Shown here piece by piece: positions 45,463 to 59,473 of a stretch of 64,000 nt of DNA. The number at the start of each line of letters is the position of its first letter. The stretch's first letter is position 1. The stretch spans positions 1-64,000 of the forward strand of contig NZ_FNEI01000001.1 in the NCBI RefSeq assembly GCF_900099975.1, in the 5' to 3' direction. The notes beneath the pieces are model-generated. The model was not told the origin of the DNA, ran no database searches, and worked only from the letters and a program-made list of their open reading frames with translations. A program made the translations under genes and the position numbers. The DNA comes from Arthrobacter cupressi (lineage in GTDB: Bacteria; Actinomycetota; Actinomycetes; Actinomycetales; Micrococcaceae).

Positions 45463-45481
45463 TTAGGGTAGCCAAACCTTT
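45463..45481. promoter_or_regulatory. DtxR/IdeR iron box before fbpA
   Basis: TTAGGGTAGCCAAACCTTT matches the 19-base TTAGGTTAGGCTAACCTAA consensus at 14 positions. Confidence 0.75.
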
Positions 45482-45568
45482 GGACCCATCAAGCATGCCG
45501 CAAGTTCGCCGGAATCGCACATATTAAGCAAGACCGGTGTGACGTAAATGGCGGTTGGGCTGGCCGGC

Positions 45569-46546
45569 TCAGGAATGCGTGGGCTCTTCCACCAGTGCCG
45601 TGGCGATGCTGTCCGCGTCCTCCAGGGCCGCGAGGTAGCGTTCGGCGTCCAGGGCCGCGGCGCATCCGCTGCCCGCGGCGGTGATGGCCTGCCGGTAGCG
45701 GTGGTCAACGGCGTCCCCGCAGGCAAAGACGCCCCGCAGGTTGGTGACGGTGGTGGGCGAGTCCACCTTGATGTAGCCCTCGGCATCCAGCTCCACCTGG
45801 CCGGTGAGCAGCTCGGTGCGCGGGACGTGGCCGATCGCCACGAAAATGCCCGTGGCCGCGTGCTCCCTTTTCTCGCCGCTGCGGGTGTCGCCCAGGGTGA
45901 CGCCGGTGACCTTGGCGTTGCCGTGGATCGCGGTGACGGCGGAGTTCCAGGCGAAGCTGATCTTCGGGTTGTCCTTGGCGCGCTGGGCCATGATCCGGGA
46001 CGCGCGCAGTTCGCCGCGGCGCACGACGACGGTCACGGACTTCGCGAAGCGGGTCAGGAACGTGGCTTCCTCCATGGCGGAGTCGCCGCCGCCCACCACG
46101 ATGATGTCCTGTTCCCGGAAGAAGAACCCGTCGCAGGTGGCGCACCAGGAGACCCCGTGGCCGCTGAGCCTCTTCTCTTCCGGCAGGCCAAGCTCCTTGT
46201 ACGCCGAGCCGGTGGCGAGGATGACGGCAGGCGCTTCGTGGGTCTCCCCGGCGCCGGTGACCACACGCTTGAGGTGTCCCGTCAACTCAACGGACGTGGC
46301 GTCGTCGAACACTATCTTCGCGCCAAACTTCTCCGCCTGTTCCTGGAGCCCATCCATCAGCTCGGGGCCCTGGATCCCGCCCGGGAAGCCCGGGAAGTTC
46401 TCCACCTCGGTGGTGTTCATCAGCGCGCCGCCGGCGGTGACGGAACCGGCGATGACCAGCGGTTCCAGCCCGGCGCGGGCAGCATAGATGGCGGCGGTAT
46501 AGCCGGCAGGGCCGGACCCGATGATGATCAGCTGTTCGGTGCTCAT
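45569..46546 (-). CDS. trxB: Thioredoxin reductase
   Basis: A 325-aa NADPH-dependent flavoenzyme that reduces thioredoxin. FAD-binding [18 protein letters not shown] at the N-terminus, redox centre WCATCDG (about residues 134-140), NADPH-binding [12 protein letters not shown] and the closing [19 protein letters not shown]. Divergent from the TetR gene. Thioredoxin itself is not in the window. Confidence 0.95.
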   Translation of the reverse strand: MSTEQLIIIGSGPAGYTAAIYAARAGLEPLVIAGSVTAGGALMNTTEVENFPGFPGGIQGPELMDGLQEQAEKFGAKIVFDDATSVELTGHLKRVVTGAGETHEAPAVILATGSAYKELGLPEEKRLSGHGVSWCATCDGFFFREQDIIVVGGGDSAMEEATFLTRFAKSVTVVVRRGELRASRIMAQRAKDNPKISFAWNSAVTAIHGNAKVTGVTLGDTRSGEKREHAATGIFVAIGHVPRTELLTGQVELDAEGYIKVDSPTTVTNLRGVFACGDAVDHRYRQAITAAGSGCAAALDAERYLAALEDADSIATALVEEPTHS

Positions 46547-46605
46547 GGTGCCAGTGGAGCAAGAACCGGGCTTCCGATCAAGGGTTGTGGGGGATGATGG
46601 AGACC

Positions 46606-47148
46606 ATGCCGCGTAAACCTGTTGCCCGGGACGCCGTCCTGGATGCCTTCGAAGCTGTCCTGATCGACGAAGGGGAGCGGGCCGCGACCCTGGACGCCGT
46701 GGCCAGGCGCGCCGGCGTGTCCAAGGGCGGTTTGCTCTACCACTTCCCGAACAAGGAAGCGATGATCGGCGCCCTCCTCGAACGCCTGGACCTCTTGGCC
46801 GAGACGGAGATCGACGCGATGAAGTCCGCTCCGGAAGGAGCCGCCGCCTACTTCATCAAGTCATCGCTCTGGGCCGACACACCCATGGACCGGGTGTTCG
46901 TTGCGGCGACCCGGCTGGCCGAAGTGGCCCACGAGGAGACCCGCCGCCGCTTCGCCGGCATCCAGCAGCAGTGGCTGGACGTGCTCGCCGAAGAGATCGG
47001 AACGGACCTGGCCAAGGCGGTCCGGTACATGGGCGACGGGCTCTACTTCAATGCGATGTTCGAAAGCGGCCACGGCGACGCCGCCGCCCGGCGGCAGGCC
47101 GACGTCGATGCCCTGCTCGCCGCCGTCGAGATCCTCCGCAAGGGCTGA
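46606..47148 (+). CDS. TetR/AcrR-family transcriptional regulator
   Basis: A 180-aa regulator. The N-terminal HTH is [21 protein letters not shown] followed by [13 protein letters not shown]. The C-terminal ligand domain (from about residue 60) contains an [11 protein letters not shown] helix as in the TetR_C groups of unknown ligand. ATGs at 46594 and 46597 are also possible starts; 46606 (MPRKPVARD) fits the usual short N-terminal arm. Divergent from trxB, its likely neighbour target or itself. Confidence 0.88.
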   Translation: MPRKPVARDAVLDAFEAVLIDEGERAATLDAVARRAGVSKGGLLYHFPNKEAMIGALLERLDLLAETEIDAMKSAPEGAAAYFIKSSLWADTPMDRVFVAATRLAEVAHEETRRRFAGIQQQWLDVLAEEIGTDLAKAVRYMGDGLYFNAMFESGHGDAAARRQADVDALLAAVEILRKG

Positions 47149-47289
47149 GCAGGCCGAGGACGGCTGCCCCGTCACGGCGGACGCGGAATACATTTGCGAA
47201 CAGGTCCGCTCCATAGGACAATTGAGCCTTGTGGCAACCATCACCGGCTGCTGCACGTAGCAAGACACATAAGTGAATACGCCTCTGAT

Positions 47290-47490
47290 CTGCGGCGGGA
47301 GAGTCCTGCAGACATGTGATGCAGGCGCCGTAGGAGCAAATCCTCCCCAGGAATCTCTCAGGCCCCATGTACCGCCGCAGCAAGGCAACTCTGGAAAGCA
47401 GTCCGCTGTCCCCTCGGGACAAAGGGCTCACCGACGGTGCAAGCAGTCATTTCTGCGGAATCTCTCAGGTCCAAGACAGAGTGGGGAGGA
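47290..47490 (+). ncRNA. Tandem glycine riboswitch
   Basis: Two glycine aptamers in series. Aptamer 1 (about 47296-47365) has GGGAGAGTCC, GGCGCCGTAGGAGCAAATCC and ATCTCTCAGGCCCC. Aptamer 2 (about 47387-47487) has ACTCTGGAAAG, CACCGACGGTGCAAG, GCGGAATCTCTCAGGTCC and closes with GACAGAGT. It lies 52 bases before gcvP and should switch the gcv operon on when glycine is high. No terminator hairpin with a T-tract is visible after it. The rest of the 47149-47541 gap holds its promoter region. Confidence 0.95.
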
Positions 47491-47541
47491 ACCCAATCAC
47501 TGTGGCGTACCCAGCGCCCCCTTCGTCAATGGAGTTCCTTC

Positions 47542-50397
<2,856 letters not shown>

Positions 50398-50422
50398 GCC
50401 GGAAGCGCAAAAGGACATTCAC

Positions 50423-51541
50423 ATGAGCAAACACACTGCCCTTTACGGCACGCACGAGGCACTCGGGGCTTCCTTCACGGACTTCGGCGGCTGGCAGATG
50501 CCGCTGAAGTACACCTCCGAACTGGCCGAGCACCACGCCGTCCGCCAGGCCGCCGGCCTCTTCGACCTCTCCCACATGGGCGAGGTCTGGGTCACCGGCC
50601 CGGATGCCGGCGCGTTCCTGGACTACGCCCTGGTGGGCAAGCTGTCCGCCGTCGTGGACGGGAAAGCGAAGTACTCGCTGATCTGCAACCCCGACGGCGG
50701 CATCATCGACGACCTCATCACCTACCGGTTCGGTGCGGAGAAGTACCTCGTGGTCCCCAACGCGGGCAACGCACCGACCGTCGCGGCGGAACTGGCCAAG
50801 CGGGCGGAAGGTTTCGACGTCGTGGTGGAGGACGCTTCCGATGCCACCTCCCTGATCGCCGTGCAGGGCCCGAACGCCGAGGCGATCCTGCTCAAGCTCA
50901 CGGGCGACTCCCAGCATGAGCTGGTCACCGGGCTGAAGTACTACGCCTTCAACGAGGTCACCGTGGCCGGCCACGACGTCATCGTGGCCCGCACCGGCTA
51001 CACCGGCGAGGACGGCTTCGAGCTGTTCCTGCCCAACGAGGAAGCCGCCGCCCTGTGGGCCTCGATCACCGAGGCCGGCGCCGGGCTGGGCCTGATCCCG
51101 TGCGGCCTGGCGTGCCGCGACTCGCTGCGCCTGGAAGCCGGCATGCCGCTCTACGGCAACGAACTCTCCCTGGAAGGCAACCCCTTTGCCGCGGGCTTCG
51201 GCCAGGTGGTGGCCCTGTCCAAGGAAGGCGACTTCGTCGGCAAGGAGGCACTCGCTGCGCTCAAGGCCTCTGGGGCGGGCAGCACGTCCGGCCGGCGCCT
51301 GGTGGGCCTGAAGGGCCTGGGCCGGCGTGCCGCCCGCGGCCACTACCCGGTGTTGAAGGACGGTGCCGTGATCGGTGAGGTGACCTCCGGCCAGCCGTCG
51401 CCGACCCTCGGCTACCCGGTGGCGCTGGCGTATGTCGACGTCGAGCATTCCGCCATCGGAACCGCACTGGAAGCGGACCTGCGCGGCAAGGCAGAGCCCT
51501 TCGAAGTCGTCGCGCTGCCGTTCTACAAGCGCGCCAAGTAG
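50423..51541 (+). CDS. gcvT: Aminomethyltransferase, T-protein
   Basis: A 372-aa tetrahydrofolate-dependent enzyme that releases ammonia and forms 5,10-methylene-THF from the H-protein intermediate. GGWQMPLKYTSELAEHHAVR, DLSHMGEVWVTG and RTGYTGEDGFELFLP are family motifs. AAAGGA sits 8 bases before the ATG. Confidence 0.95.
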   Translation: MSKHTALYGTHEALGASFTDFGGWQMPLKYTSELAEHHAVRQAAGLFDLSHMGEVWVTGPDAGAFLDYALVGKLSAVVDGKAKYSLICNPDGGIIDDLITYRFGAEKYLVVPNAGNAPTVAAELAKRAEGFDVVVEDASDATSLIAVQGPNAEAILLKLTGDSQHELVTGLKYYAFNEVTVAGHDVIVARTGYTGEDGFELFLPNEEAAALWASITEAGAGLGLIPCGLACRDSLRLEAGMPLYGNELSLEGNPFAAGFGQVVALSKEGDFVGKEALAALKASGAGSTSGRRLVGLKGLGRRAARGHYPVLKDGAVIGEVTSGQPSPTLGYPVALAYVDVEHSAIGTALEADLRGKAEPFEVVALPFYKRAK

Positions 51542-51585
51542 ACCCAATTTAGACCACCACGAGTTTCGAACATAAAGGAAAGAAC

Positions 51586-51965
51586 ATGGCAAAAGTTGTA
51601 GCTGGACTCCAGTACTCGGAGGAACACGAATGGGTTGCCCGCGAAGACGGCAACGTTGTGTCCGTGGGGATCTCCGCCGTGGCCACTGACGCCCTCGGCG
51701 ACATCGTCTACGTCGACCTGCCCGAGGTCGGCTCCACCGTGACCGCCGGCGAAACCTGCGGCGAGGTCGAGTCCACCAAGTCCGTCTCGGACCTGTACTC
51801 CCCGGTGACCGGCGAGGTCACGGAACTGAACACCACCGCCGTCGACGACCCCGCCGTCATCAACAGCGACCCTTACGGCTCCGGCTGGCTCTTCAAGGTG
51901 GCCGCCGTGTCCGACGGCCCGCTGCTCTCCGCCGAAGAATACGCAGCCAAGAACGGAGGCGAACT

Positions 51966-51969
<4 letters not shown>
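51586..51969 (+). CDS. gcvH: Glycine cleavage system H-protein
   Basis: A 127-aa lipoyl carrier. The lipoylated Lys lies in [16 protein letters not shown] (about residue 63), within the expected hammerhead fold; [17 protein letters not shown] opens the domain. AAAGGAAAG precedes the ATG. Its stop overlaps the glyA GTG. Confidence 0.96.
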
Positions 51970-53288
<1,319 letters not shown>

Positions 53289-53306
53289 CAGCCAACCACC
53301 TTCCAA

Positions 53307-53446
53307 GCCAACAGCATGCCGTTCCACACGACGTGCTGTTGGCAACCGTTGGGGCCGGTATCCGGAAGCGTGCGTCCAAGGGAGCATCACGTCCGCGCAG
53401 CGGGCGTCTTTGCGACCGAGCACGCGGAGGATGCCGGTTCCAACGG
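53307..53446 (+). ncRNA. Candidate structured leader RNA upstream of sdaA
   Basis: Most of the 192-base glyA-sdaA gap can fold. Hairpin A: GCCAACAGCA (53307-53316) with TGCTGTTGGC (53334-53343), 10 perfect pairs. Long stem P1: 53346-53363 with 53429-53446, 18 continuous pairs of which three are G-U. Inside it, P2 GCGTGC (53368-53373) with GCACGC (53420-53425), and P3 CGTCCGC-GCA-GCGGGCG (53390-53406), seven perfect pairs plus a closing A-U. No T-tract follows. I do not recognise a known riboswitch class; G-U pairs in P1 favour an RNA over a DNA palindrome. Confidence 0.6.
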
Positions 53447-53480
53447 AACCCGAGAAGTAACCATCTAGTTAGGAACCGAC

Positions 53481-54896
53481 ATGGCTGTTGGCGTCTTTGA
53501 CCTCTTTACCGTGGGCCTTGGCCCTTCGAGCTCCCACACCGTGGGGCCGATGCGGGCTGCCGCGGTGTTCGCGGAGGAACTGAAGGAAAGCGGCACCCTT
53601 GCAAAGGCCGCCTCCCTGCGGGTGGACCTGTACGGCTCGCTCGCCGCGACCGGGCACGGCCACGGGACAATGACGGCCATCCTACTGGGCCTGGAGGGCT
53701 ACTACCCCGAGGTGATCCTGCCGGAGGAGGTGGAGGAGCGCCTGGCCGCGATCGCCGAGACCGGCACACTGCACCTGGCCGGTTCCCAGGAACCCGACGG
53801 CGGCGTGGCCCTGCCGTACGGCGTATCCGACATGGTGCTGCGCCCGCTCACCGTGCTTCCCCGCCATACCAACGGCATGACCTTCACCGTCAGCGATGCC
53901 GACGGCGAGGTGCTGCACGCTGCCACGTTCTTTTCCGTGGGCGGCGGCTTCATCGTGCGCGAAGGGGAAGAGGACGCGGCGCAGAAGGAACTGGACGAGT
54001 CCAAGCAGGAACTCCCGCTCCCGTTTCGCACCGCCGCCGAACTCCTCGGCTTCTGCGCCTCCAAGGGGCTGGGCATTTCCGAAATCATGCTCCTCAACGA
54101 GCTCGCCTCCCGCTCCGAGGAGGAAATCCGTGAAGGCCTGCTGCACATCTGGTCCGTCATGGAAGGCTGCGTCCAAAAGTCCATCAAGCGCGAAGGCGTG
54201 CTTCCCGGCGGACTGAAGGTCCGCCGTCGGGCCCCCGACTGGCACGAGCGCCTCCTCAAGGAGGACAAGGACAACGACCCCAAGTACTGGCAGGAATGGG
54301 TCAACCTGATCGCCCTGGCCGTGAACGAGGAGAACGCCTCGGGCGGCCGGGTCGTCACAGCGCCCACCAACGGCGCCGCGGGTATCATCCCGGCCGTGCT
54401 CTACTACGCCCTGCACTTCGCCCCGGGCATGGACAAGGCCAGCCAGGAGGACCGCGACGATGTGGTCGTGAAGTTCCTGCTGGCGGCCGGCGCCGTTGGC
54501 GTGCTCTACAAGGAACAGGCCTCCATTTCCGGGGCAGAAGTGGGTTGCCAGGGCGAGGTCGGTTCGGCGTCGTCCATGGCTGCGGCCGGCCTGGCGGAGG
54601 TCATGGGCGGCACCCCGGCGCAGGTGGAAAACGCCGCCGAAATCGCCATGGAGCACAACCTGGGCCTTACGTGCGACCCCATCGGCGGCCTGGTGCAGAT
54701 CCCGTGCATCGAACGCAACGCGATTGCCGCGGCGAAGGCCATCAACGCCGCCAAGATGGCCCTATGGGGCGATGGCTCGCACCGGGTCTCCCTGGATGAG
54801 GTCATCGTCACCATGCGGGAAACCGGCAAGGACATGAGCTCCAAGTACAAGGAAACCGCGATGGGCGGCCTGGCCGTCAACGTTGTGGAGTGCTGA
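53481..54896 (+). CDS. sdaA: L-serine ammonia-lyase (iron-sulfur type)
   Basis: A 471-aa single-chain L-serine dehydratase giving pyruvate and ammonia. The N-terminal [16 protein letters not shown] and the Gly-rich [14 protein letters not shown] region are hallmarks. The [4Fe-4S] ligands are visible as [19 protein letters not shown] and PCIERN. AGGAA lies 6 bases before the ATG. It completes glycine to serine to pyruvate with the upstream operon. Confidence 0.95.
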   Translation: MAVGVFDLFTVGLGPSSSHTVGPMRAAAVFAEELKESGTLAKAASLRVDLYGSLAATGHGHGTMTAILLGLEGYYPEVILPEEVEERLAAIAETGTLHLAGSQEPDGGVALPYGVSDMVLRPLTVLPRHTNGMTFTVSDADGEVLHAATFFSVGGGFIVREGEEDAAQKELDESKQELPLPFRTAAELLGFCASKGLGISEIMLLNELASRSEEEIREGLLHIWSVMEGCVQKSIKREGVLPGGLKVRRRAPDWHERLLKEDKDNDPKYWQEWVNLIALAVNEENASGGRVVTAPTNGAAGIIPAVLYYALHFAPGMDKASQEDRDDVVVKFLLAAGAVGVLYKEQASISGAEVGCQGEVGSASSMAAAGLAEVMGGTPAQVENAAEIAMEHNLGLTCDPIGGLVQIPCIERNAIAAAKAINAAKMALWGDGSHRVSLDEVIVTMRETGKDMSSKYKETAMGGLAVNVVEC

Positions 54897-54952
54897 GGCT
54901 GTTTGCTGTCTGACCCCTGTTTATCGTCAGGGGTGGGTGCCATGCTTTTCCC

Positions 54953-55774
54953 ATGAGCTGGGGATATGACAGCGGGTTCCTGCGGGCCGGCCTTGAGCTG
55001 CCCGTCGCGTCGGTAGAGACGGTCCTTTTGGACTACACGCATTTTTCGGTGCGCTTGCGCCCTGACCGCAAACTGGCGGCCATTGTCGGGGTGAACATCA
55101 ATGGCCGCGAACTGGATCCGCTGGCGCGCGAAGGGACGTGGCATTTCGATCCCCGGGTGCCCAAGGAGCAGCAGGCCGGGCCGGAGGTGTACAAGAACAA
55201 CGCCTTCGACCGCGGGCACCTGGTGCGCCGGCTGGATCCGGTGTGGGGCGATGCCGTCACCGCCAAGAAGGCGAACCAGGACACCTTCGCGTTCACCAAC
55301 GCGGCGCCGCAGATCGATGACTTCAACCAGGGCAAGGAGCTCTGGGTCGGCCTTGAGGACCACGTGCTGGGGCATGCCGACACTTTCGATGCCCGGCTGA
55401 GCGTCTTCACCGGTCCGGTCTTCCGGGACGACGATCCGCCGTACCGGGGTGTCCAGGTGCCCCGGAAGTTCTGGAAGATCGCCGCGTGGACCAACGACGC
55501 CGAGCTCGGTGCCGTGGGTTTTGTGGTGGACCAGACGTCCTTGCTCGACAAAGTGGAGCTGGAGAAGGCCACCCGGAGGCGACTGCTGGAGGACGAGCCG
55601 CCGCCGCTTGGCCCGTTCCGGACCTTCCAGGTGCCCATCCAGGACATCGCCGACCTGACGGGACTGCCCTTGGACGGGCTGGTCGACGCCGACCGCCTGG
55701 CCCGCGGGCAGCGCGCCCTGGGGGAGAAGCCCAAGGCCGTCTACCTGGAGAGCGCGGACCAGATCAGGCTGTAG
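54953..55774 (+). CDS. DNA/RNA non-specific endonuclease (NucA family)
   Basis: A 273-aa beta-beta-alpha-metal nuclease. The active-site motif is NNAFDRGHLVRRLDP (DRGH, catalytic His about residue 86), with the metal-binding Asn in FTNAAPQIDDFNQG. No signal peptide is visible, unusual for a family often secreted, so it may act in the cytoplasm or leave by another route. Only a weak Shine-Dalgarno precedes the ATG. Confidence 0.9.
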   Translation: MSWGYDSGFLRAGLELPVASVETVLLDYTHFSVRLRPDRKLAAIVGVNINGRELDPLAREGTWHFDPRVPKEQQAGPEVYKNNAFDRGHLVRRLDPVWGDAVTAKKANQDTFAFTNAAPQIDDFNQGKELWVGLEDHVLGHADTFDARLSVFTGPVFRDDDPPYRGVQVPRKFWKIAAWTNDAELGAVGFVVDQTSLLDKVELEKATRRRLLEDEPPPLGPFRTFQVPIQDIADLTGLPLDGLVDADRLARGQRALGEKPKAVYLESADQIRL

Positions 55775-55852
55775 GCGGGACGCCCGGCGGGCGGCGTCGT
55801 CGGGTGCCGATAGACTTGTGGCTGCGCTTCTCCTGCACGCGACTGATTGGAC

Positions 55853-56935
55853 ATGGCCCCCTTGCGAGAATTCACCGCCCGCTTTGCCACTGCCGAGGAA
55901 ATTGCCAACTGGGACGCCTTGGTGACAGCCAACCCGAACGGCGGAAACCTCCTGCAGTCCGAGGCCTTCGCCGAGGTGAAGCAGCACTACGGTTGGAAGC
56001 CGCTGCACCTGGTCTACGAGGGCCCGGACTACACCAGCTACAACCTGGTCCTGGAAAAGTCCTTCCCGGTCCTGGGCAAGCTCTGGTACCTCATCAAGGG
56101 ACCGGACGTTGCCGAGGTAGCGGACATCGCGGGCATCGTCCGGGCCAACGCCGAATTCGTCAAGCGCACCAAGGCCGGTGTGTTCGCGATCAAGATCGAA
56201 CCGGACATCGTGCTCTCGGACGAAGCCCGCACGGCCATCGAGGCCACCGGACTGGTGAAGACCCCCAACCTGCAGCCGAACGACTCGACCGCCCTGCTGG
56301 ACATTTCCCCGGACGAACAGCCCCTGCTGCGTACCCTCCACTCCCGCGGCCGCAACGCCGTGCGCCGGGCCATCCGCGAAGGCGTTGAGGTGCTCAACGT
56401 GGACCCCACGGAGGAGAACTTCCGCGCCATGTACGGGCTCATGACCAACACGGTGGAAGCCAAGTCCCAGGTGCGGGTCCGTGAATACGACTACTACAGC
56501 CGTTTCTGGACCAACTTCATCAAGCGCGACCAGGGCCGGCTGTTGTTCGTTTACGAAAACGGTGTCCCCTCCGTGGGAGCCTTCGTGATCAACTACGGCC
56601 GCAAAGGCACCTACAAGGACGGCGGTTCCCTGCAGAAGCGCAGCCAGTACGGTGACTCGCACCTGGTGCAGTGGACCGCCATCAATCAGGTCAAGGAATT
56701 GGGCTGCACCGAGTACGACTTCTGCGGCACGCCCCCGGCGGACAAGGTCAAGGACAGTTCCCATCCGTTCCACGGCCTCGGGCTGTTCAAGACCAGCTTC
56801 AGCAAAACGGTCACGGATTTCGTGGGCTGCTACGACCAGGTGCTCAACCCCCTGATGTACAAGCTCTGGACCGTGGCCGGCGAGCGGATCGCCCGCCAGC
56901 TCTACACGCGCCGCACGGGCCAGCAGTTCTACTAG
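55853..56935 (+). CDS. FemX-like peptidoglycan bridge / aminoacyltransferase
   Basis: A 360-aa protein of the FemABX family, which adds amino acids from aminoacyl-tRNA to the lipid II side chain at the inner face of the membrane. Two GNAT-like halves are seen; GNLLQSEAFAEVKQHYGWKP is the family opening and TEYDFCGTPPADKVKDSSHP the conserved C-terminal region. Interpeptide bridges are typical of Arthrobacter walls. ATG at 55853 is about 37 bases behind a -10-like TAGACT. Confidence 0.9.
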   Translation: MAPLREFTARFATAEEIANWDALVTANPNGGNLLQSEAFAEVKQHYGWKPLHLVYEGPDYTSYNLVLEKSFPVLGKLWYLIKGPDVAEVADIAGIVRANAEFVKRTKAGVFAIKIEPDIVLSDEARTAIEATGLVKTPNLQPNDSTALLDISPDEQPLLRTLHSRGRNAVRRAIREGVEVLNVDPTEENFRAMYGLMTNTVEAKSQVRVREYDYYSRFWTNFIKRDQGRLLFVYENGVPSVGAFVINYGRKGTYKDGGSLQKRSQYGDSHLVQWTAINQVKELGCTEYDFCGTPPADKVKDSSHPFHGLGLFKTSFSKTVTDFVGCYDQVLNPLMYKLWTVAGERIARQLYTRRTGQQFY

Positions 56936-57000
56936 AATCGCAGGAGCAGCACCTGCCGCTTGGCCCGTTGACGGCCGCCGTTTTTGGAGGAAGTACCCGC

Positions 57001-58500
57001 GTGACCGACCGCCCTGACCACCAGTCGGCTGCAGGCAACAGGCCCCAGACGGACGGGCTGCCCAAGACGCAGCCCATCCGCCCCTCCCAGGTGCAGCAGA
57101 ACATCAACGCCAGGCGGATGCTCCGGCGCCTCGTGCAGGGCGAGAACCCGCCGACGGCGCCGCTGAACATCGTGGACCGGCTCGCCGGCAGCCCCTACGC
57201 GAACCCCACCATCCAGGTGGGCGGGGTGGACGCCTCCGCCCGGAAGACCATCGACTTCGCGCTGCACCTGGCCGAGACGATGTTCCGTTACGGTGCCGGT
57301 GCCCTCGAAGTGGAGACCAGCATCATCGCGGTCACCGCATCGCTGGGCCTGAAGTACATCGAGGTGGACATCACCAACCAGTCGGTGGCCATCAACTACT
57401 CGCCCAAGGACCAGACCCCCGTCACCCTGATTCGGGTGGTGCGCTCCTGGACCAACAACTACGCCGGGTTGGCGCAGGTGCACCAGCTGGTGACGGACAT
57501 CGTGGCCGGCGGCGTCGGCAGGGACGAAGCCGTCCGGCGCCTGAATGACATCATCCGCAAGAGCAAACCCTTCCCGCGCTGGATGGTCACCGTGGCGTTT
57601 GGTGTCTTCGCGGCGGCCTTCGTGGGCGTGCTGGGCGGAGGGCCGGGCGCTTCCGCGCTGGCCTTCGCCTCCAACCTGCTGGTGAGCCTGCTCGCCCGGC
57701 AGCTTGGCCGCTGGCGGACCCCGGACTTCTACGTGACGGCCGCCTGCGCCTTCCTGGTGACCTTCATTGCCGTCATGCTGCGGTGGGCCGGCGCGGACAT
57801 TGCGCCGTCGATCGTGGTGGCTGGAGGCATCCTCCTGCTCTTGCCCACGGGGCGGCTTGTTTCCTCGGTGCAGGACGCCATCAACGGCTTCCCGGTGACG
57901 GCGGCCGGGCGTTTCCTCTCCACGATCCTCACGTTCGGCGCAATCGTGGCCGGTATCGCCATCGCCCTCGTCCTGGGTGACCGCCTGGGTACCGGGGCCA
58001 TCGACGTCACCCAGACCTTCCCGGACGCCTATCCCTTGTGGGCGCAAGCGCTCCTGATCGGCGTCGCCGTGCTGGCCATCGGCATCACCGAGCAGACCCA
58101 GCTCAAATTGCTGGTCCCCACAGCAGCCGTCGGACTCGTGGGGTTCTTTGTGCTGTGGGGCGCCTCGTATGTGGGCATGGGGAACCGCTTGTCCCCGGCC
58201 CTGTCAGCGGTGGTGATCGGCTTGCTGGCCCGCATCGTGGCGCTGAGGCTTGGCGCTCCGCAGTTGGTGGTGGCCGTTCCGGCGGCGCTGATCCTCCTGC
58301 CGGGCCTGACAATATTCCGTTCCATGTATGTCCTGACCCTTGAGGAAGCGGACATCCTGGCCGGCTTCGGCGGCATGCTCAACGCCGGTGCGATCGTCCT
58401 GGCCACGGCGGCCGGCATCGTCCTCGGCGACAACCTGGCGCGCCCGCTGACGAAGAACCTCGCCAGCAACGAGCGCCGCCGCATCCGCCGCCGGCGCTAG
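57001..58500 (+). CDS. thrE: Threonine/serine exporter, ThrE family
   Basis: A 499-aa exporter. The N-terminal part (about 1-230) has a soluble segment with the ThrE hallmark AETMFRYGAGALEVETSI, then about ten membrane helices in two domains (PF06738-like and ThrE_2-like). GTG start with GGAGG 8 bases upstream. It could export serine or threonine; proximity to the glycine/serine genes is suggestive only. Confidence 0.9.
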   Translation: MTDRPDHQSAAGNRPQTDGLPKTQPIRPSQVQQNINARRMLRRLVQGENPPTAPLNIVDRLAGSPYANPTIQVGGVDASARKTIDFALHLAETMFRYGAGALEVETSIIAVTASLGLKYIEVDITNQSVAINYSPKDQTPVTLIRVVRSWTNNYAGLAQVHQLVTDIVAGGVGRDEAVRRLNDIIRKSKPFPRWMVTVAFGVFAAAFVGVLGGGPGASALAFASNLLVSLLARQLGRWRTPDFYVTAACAFLVTFIAVMLRWAGADIAPSIVVAGGILLLLPTGRLVSSVQDAINGFPVTAAGRFLSTILTFGAIVAGIAIALVLGDRLGTGAIDVTQTFPDAYPLWAQALLIGVAVLAIGITEQTQLKLLVPTAAVGLVGFFVLWGASYVGMGNRLSPALSAVVIGLLARIVALRLGAPQLVVAVPAALILLPGLTIFRSMYVLTLEEADILAGFGGMLNAGAIVLATAAGIVLGDNLARPLTKNLASNERRRIRRRR

Positions 58501-58528
58501 GGGATCCGGGCGCCAGAGGTCCCGGCCG

Positions 58529-59371
58529 TTAGAGGATCTGGCCGACGGGAAGCTTCTTTTCGGCCTGGAACTGGTCTTCCACCCTGCCCTGAGCCCAGTA
58601 ACCGGAGAGCGACACCTGGCCGCGCTCCAATTCATGCTCGCGGAAGAATATGTCGCGCAGGCCCTTCATGTAGCCGCGCTCCCCGTGGGCGAACACGTGG
58701 ACCCGGCCCGGCAGCCAATCGGCGTCGCGCACGGCGTCCAGCAGCACGGAACCCGACCCGGCAGGCACGCCCTCGCGGAAGAGCCAGGAGAGTTCGACGC
58801 CGGCGGGCGCCTTGATCTCAAGGACATCCCGTTCGCTGTCCACCTCGAGGAACGCCAGGCCGCGGGCATCGGCGGGGAGGGATTCGATCGACGCGGCGAT
58901 GGCGGGCAGGGCGGCGTCATCGCCGGCGAAGAGGTGCCAGTCGGCGTCGGGGTCCGGGTTGTAGGCACCGCCCGGCCCGGTGAAGACCAGGCTGTCGCCA
59001 GGCTGCGCCTGCAGGGCCCACGGACCGGCGAGGCCCTCGTCGCCGTGGACCACAAAGTCGATCGCCAGTTCCTGCGCCTCCTCGTCCACCAGGCGAATGG
59101 TGTAGGTGCGGGTGTAGGGCCATTGCTCGCGGGGCATGGTTTCGCGGATCCGCCACAGGTCCAGCGGCTCCTCGTAGGCGACGTCCGGCTGCGGGAAGAC
59201 GATCTTGACGTAACGGTCCACGAAGTCATTGTTCGCGTAGTCCGCGAATCCCGGGCCGCCGGCGATGATCCGCACCATGTGCGGCGAAAGCTGTTCGGTG
59301 CGCAGCACGGTCAGGTTGACCTGCGGGCGGGACGTGCGGTTGGCGGAGGAAGCGGCCGGGAGGAAAGTCAC
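58529..59371 (-). CDS. Siderophore-interacting FAD-binding reductase
   Basis: A 280-aa flavoprotein of the SIP/ViuB family that frees iron by reducing ferric siderophores. The FAD domain has RTEQLSPHMVRIIAGGPGF and RTYTIRLVDEEA; the NAD(P)-like C-terminal domain has LFAGDDAALPAIAASIE and the closing SGYWAQGRVED. GTG start; an iron box abuts it. Confidence 0.92.
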   Translation of the reverse strand: MTFLPAASSANRTSRPQVNLTVLRTEQLSPHMVRIIAGGPGFADYANNDFVDRYVKIVFPQPDVAYEEPLDLWRIRETMPREQWPYTRTYTIRLVDEEAQELAIDFVVHGDEGLAGPWALQAQPGDSLVFTGPGGAYNPDPDADWHLFAGDDAALPAIAASIESLPADARGLAFLEVDSERDVLEIKAPAGVELSWLFREGVPAGSGSVLLDAVRDADWLPGRVHVFAHGERGYMKGLRDIFFREHELERGQVSLSGYWAQGRVEDQFQAEKKLPVGQIL

Positions 59372-59390
59372 ATAGCTAAGCCTAAGCTAA
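59372..59390. promoter_or_regulatory. DtxR/IdeR iron box touching the SIP start codon
   Basis: ATAGCTAAGCCTAAGCTAA matches the 19-base iron-box consensus at 14 positions, directly next to the GTG at 59371. There is no room for a Shine-Dalgarno, so the mRNA is probably leaderless and the box covers the transcription start. Confidence 0.75.
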
Positions 59391-59473
59391 GTCGCTGTGG
59401 CCCATGCGAACCAAGCGTTCTTCCGGGGGCCCCGACGCGAGCTTGCGAGCGTTGGGAAGGGACCTACGCGGCG

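Noticed and set aside
47437..47541. Extended N-terminus of gcvP
   Set aside because: It would translate part of the glycine riboswitch; the GTG at 47542 has GGAG and gives the canonical P-protein start.
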